8,330 nt of DNA from a bacterium (lineage in GTDB: Bacteria > Actinomycetota > Acidimicrobiia > Spongiisociales > UBA11373), in contig JABMPV010000235.1 of the NCBI GenBank assembly GCA_013202595.1, forward strand, positions 1 through 8,330, written 5' to 3'. Shown here piece by piece: positions 7,770-8,330 of the stretch. The notes under the pieces were generated by a model. The model ran no database searches. It worked only from the letters and a program-made list of their open reading frames with translations, and was not told where the DNA came from. The translations under genes and the position numbers were made by a program. The stretch's first letter is position 1; every line of letters starts with the position of its first letter.

Positions 7770-7799
7770 GGCCTCCGGGAGGCCGACGCTGGGTCGGCC
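7770..7799 (-). other. Two overlapping inverted repeats in the mraZ-rsmH gap
   Basis: The gap between the mraZ stop and the preferred rsmH start holds two short, perfect inverted repeats that share four bases. In transcript order the first has arms GGCCGA (7799-7794) and TCGGCC (7786-7781) with a seven-base loop. The second has arms GGCCTCC (7784-7778) and GGAGGCC (7776-7770) around one C, so in RNA it would be six pairs with a three-base loop. Because they share 7781-7784, only one can form fully at a time. The second arm contains GGAGG, the ribosome-binding candidate for the upstream GTG. No U-run follows, so this is not a standard intrinsic terminator. Function is unknown; short GC-rich repeats can arise by chance in such DNA. 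Confidence 0.45.
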
Positions 7800-7825
7800 G
7801 AACTGCTGGGCGCGGGCGAGATCAA

Positions 7826-8257
7826 TCAGATCCCCTCCTCGGTCGGTGCCTCGTCCATTTGTGCGTAGAAACGGTCGTTGGCGGCCGACTCGACGGCCCA
7901 GGTGGCCGCATCCCAGATCTCGATCCGCTCGGCGACACCGACGACGGTGACGTCCTTGTCGAGGCCGGCGAAGTCGCGCAGCGCCGTCGGGATCGGGATA
8001 CGGCCCTGTTTGTCCAACTCGACGTCCGCCGCCGAGCCGAAGAACGATCTGGAGTAGAGGCGGGTGCCCTTGTCCTTGCGGGAAAGCTCCTTGGTCTCCG
8101 CGACCTCGATTTCCCATTGCTCGACCGTGAATGCGTACACGCACTTCTCATGCCCCTTGGTGATCACGACGCCGTCCGCCAGGTCGTGCCGGAACTTGCG
8201 CGGCATCACCAGGCGGCCCTTGTCGTCCAGGTTGTGCTGGTACTCACCGAGAAACAC
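7826..8257 (-). CDS. mraZ: Transcriptional regulator MraZ
   Basis: MraZ is the first gene of most dcw clusters. It is a DNA-binding protein of the SpoVT/AbrB swapped-hairpin fold that forms ring-shaped oligomers and, where studied, controls its own operon. The 143 residues hold the expected two repeats of the fold. The first starts MFLGEYQHNLDDKGR, with the DxKGR signature at 11-15. The second has LDKQGRIPIP (81-90), with D82 and R86 matching the same signature. The start is GTG at 8257-8255. It is fixed by the family's invariant opening MFxGxY, and the ATG a little upstream at 8270 is in another frame. The ribosome-binding site is weak (AGGATGG, about nine bases away). The stop is TGA. A gap of about 118 bases follows before rsmH, the only true intergenic gap within the cluster. 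Confidence 0.97.
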   Translation of the reverse strand: MFLGEYQHNLDDKGRLVMPRKFRHDLADGVVITKGHEKCVYAFTVEQWEIEVAETKELSRKDKGTRLYSRSFFGSAADVELDKQGRIPIPTALRDFAGLDKDVTVVGVAERIEIWDAATWAVESAANDRFYAQMDEAPTEEGI

Positions 8258-8278
8258 GGTTTGAACCCATCCTGTTCT

Positions 8279-8294
8279 GCCCTCCCCCGAGGGC
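8279..8294 (-). other. Inverted repeat (hairpin) in the mraZ leader
   Basis: On the minus strand GCCCTC and GAGGGC form a perfect six-base-pair stem with a GGGG loop, ending about 21 bases before the mraZ start codon. No T-run follows on either strand. It could act in the mRNA leader or be chance in GC-rich sequence. Confidence 0.4.
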
Positions 8295-8300
8295 CCCGCC

Positions 8301-8321
8301 GGGTGCCATTTCGTGACACCC
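8301..8321 (-). other. Inverted repeat (hairpin) upstream of mraZ
   Basis: On the minus strand GGGTGTCA, loop CGAAA, then TGGCACCC gives an eight-pair stem with one G-U pair. It lies directly upstream of the shorter hairpin at 8279-8294. There is no T-run on either side, so it is not a clear intrinsic terminator. It may belong to the mraZ control region or be the end of an upstream gene outside the window. No convincing -35/-10 promoter elements are visible in the 73 bases upstream of mraZ. Confidence 0.45.
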
Positions 8322-8330
8322 GCTCTCCAC

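Noticed and set aside
8301..8321. Intrinsic terminator of an upstream gene
   Set aside because: The stem is good, but no T-run follows on either strand and no gene end is visible in the window.
1..8330. Mobile element, CRISPR array, tRNA, toxin-antitoxin or defence genes
   Set aside because: I looked on both strands and found no transposase or integrase motifs, no repeat-spacer pattern, no tRNA-like fold and no spare coding space. The window is filled by eight conserved dcw genes.

Overview
The window is a stretch of the division and cell wall (dcw) cluster, read entirely on the minus strand. From right to left, which is the direction of transcription, the genes are mraZ, rsmH (mraW), an ftsL-type gene, ftsI (class B penicillin-binding protein), murE, murF, mraY and the first 286 codons of murD, which runs off the left edge. 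I found no mobile element, CRISPR array, RNA gene or accessory system. Almost every base lies in a conserved housekeeping gene.

Organism: the DNA is GC-rich (roughly two thirds by eye). The gene order, the small divergent FtsL-like protein directly before ftsI, and the MurE DNPR motif (meso-diaminopimelate type) fit a high-GC bacterium. The style of the MraZ, MurF and MurD sequences suggests the Actinobacteriota, possibly a deep class such as Acidimicrobiia. The placement is inference from motif style only. Six of the eight genes appear to start with GTG, and all seven visible stop codons are TGA.

Layout: positions 8258-8330 are the leader upstream of mraZ and hold two tandem inverted repeats. 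mraZ (7826-8257) is followed by the only real gap inside the cluster, about 118 bases, which holds two overlapping inverted repeats before rsmH. From rsmH on there is no intergenic DNA. Five junctions are 4-base overlaps of the NTGA type (rsmH/ftsL, ftsL/ftsI, murE/murF, murF/mraY, mraY/murD) and ftsI/murE overlap by 11 bases. This suggests one transcript with strong translational coupling.

How the genes work together: MraZ is the cluster's DNA-binding regulator and RsmH methylates 16S rRNA. The FtsL-like protein and FtsI belong to the septal peptidoglycan machinery. MurD, MurE and MurF add D-Glu, the diamino acid and D-Ala-D-Ala to the UDP-MurNAc stem peptide. MraY moves the finished pentapeptide onto undecaprenyl phosphate to make lipid I. 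The usual next genes (ftsW, murG, murC, ftsQ, ftsZ) would lie beyond the left edge if the standard order holds.

The points worth a second look are small: leader hairpins before mraZ and rsmH, a start-site choice for rsmH, an extracytoplasmic Cys-x3-Cys in FtsI, an altered HNxxN region in MurD, and the chain of overlapping genes. I do not see a new biological system here.
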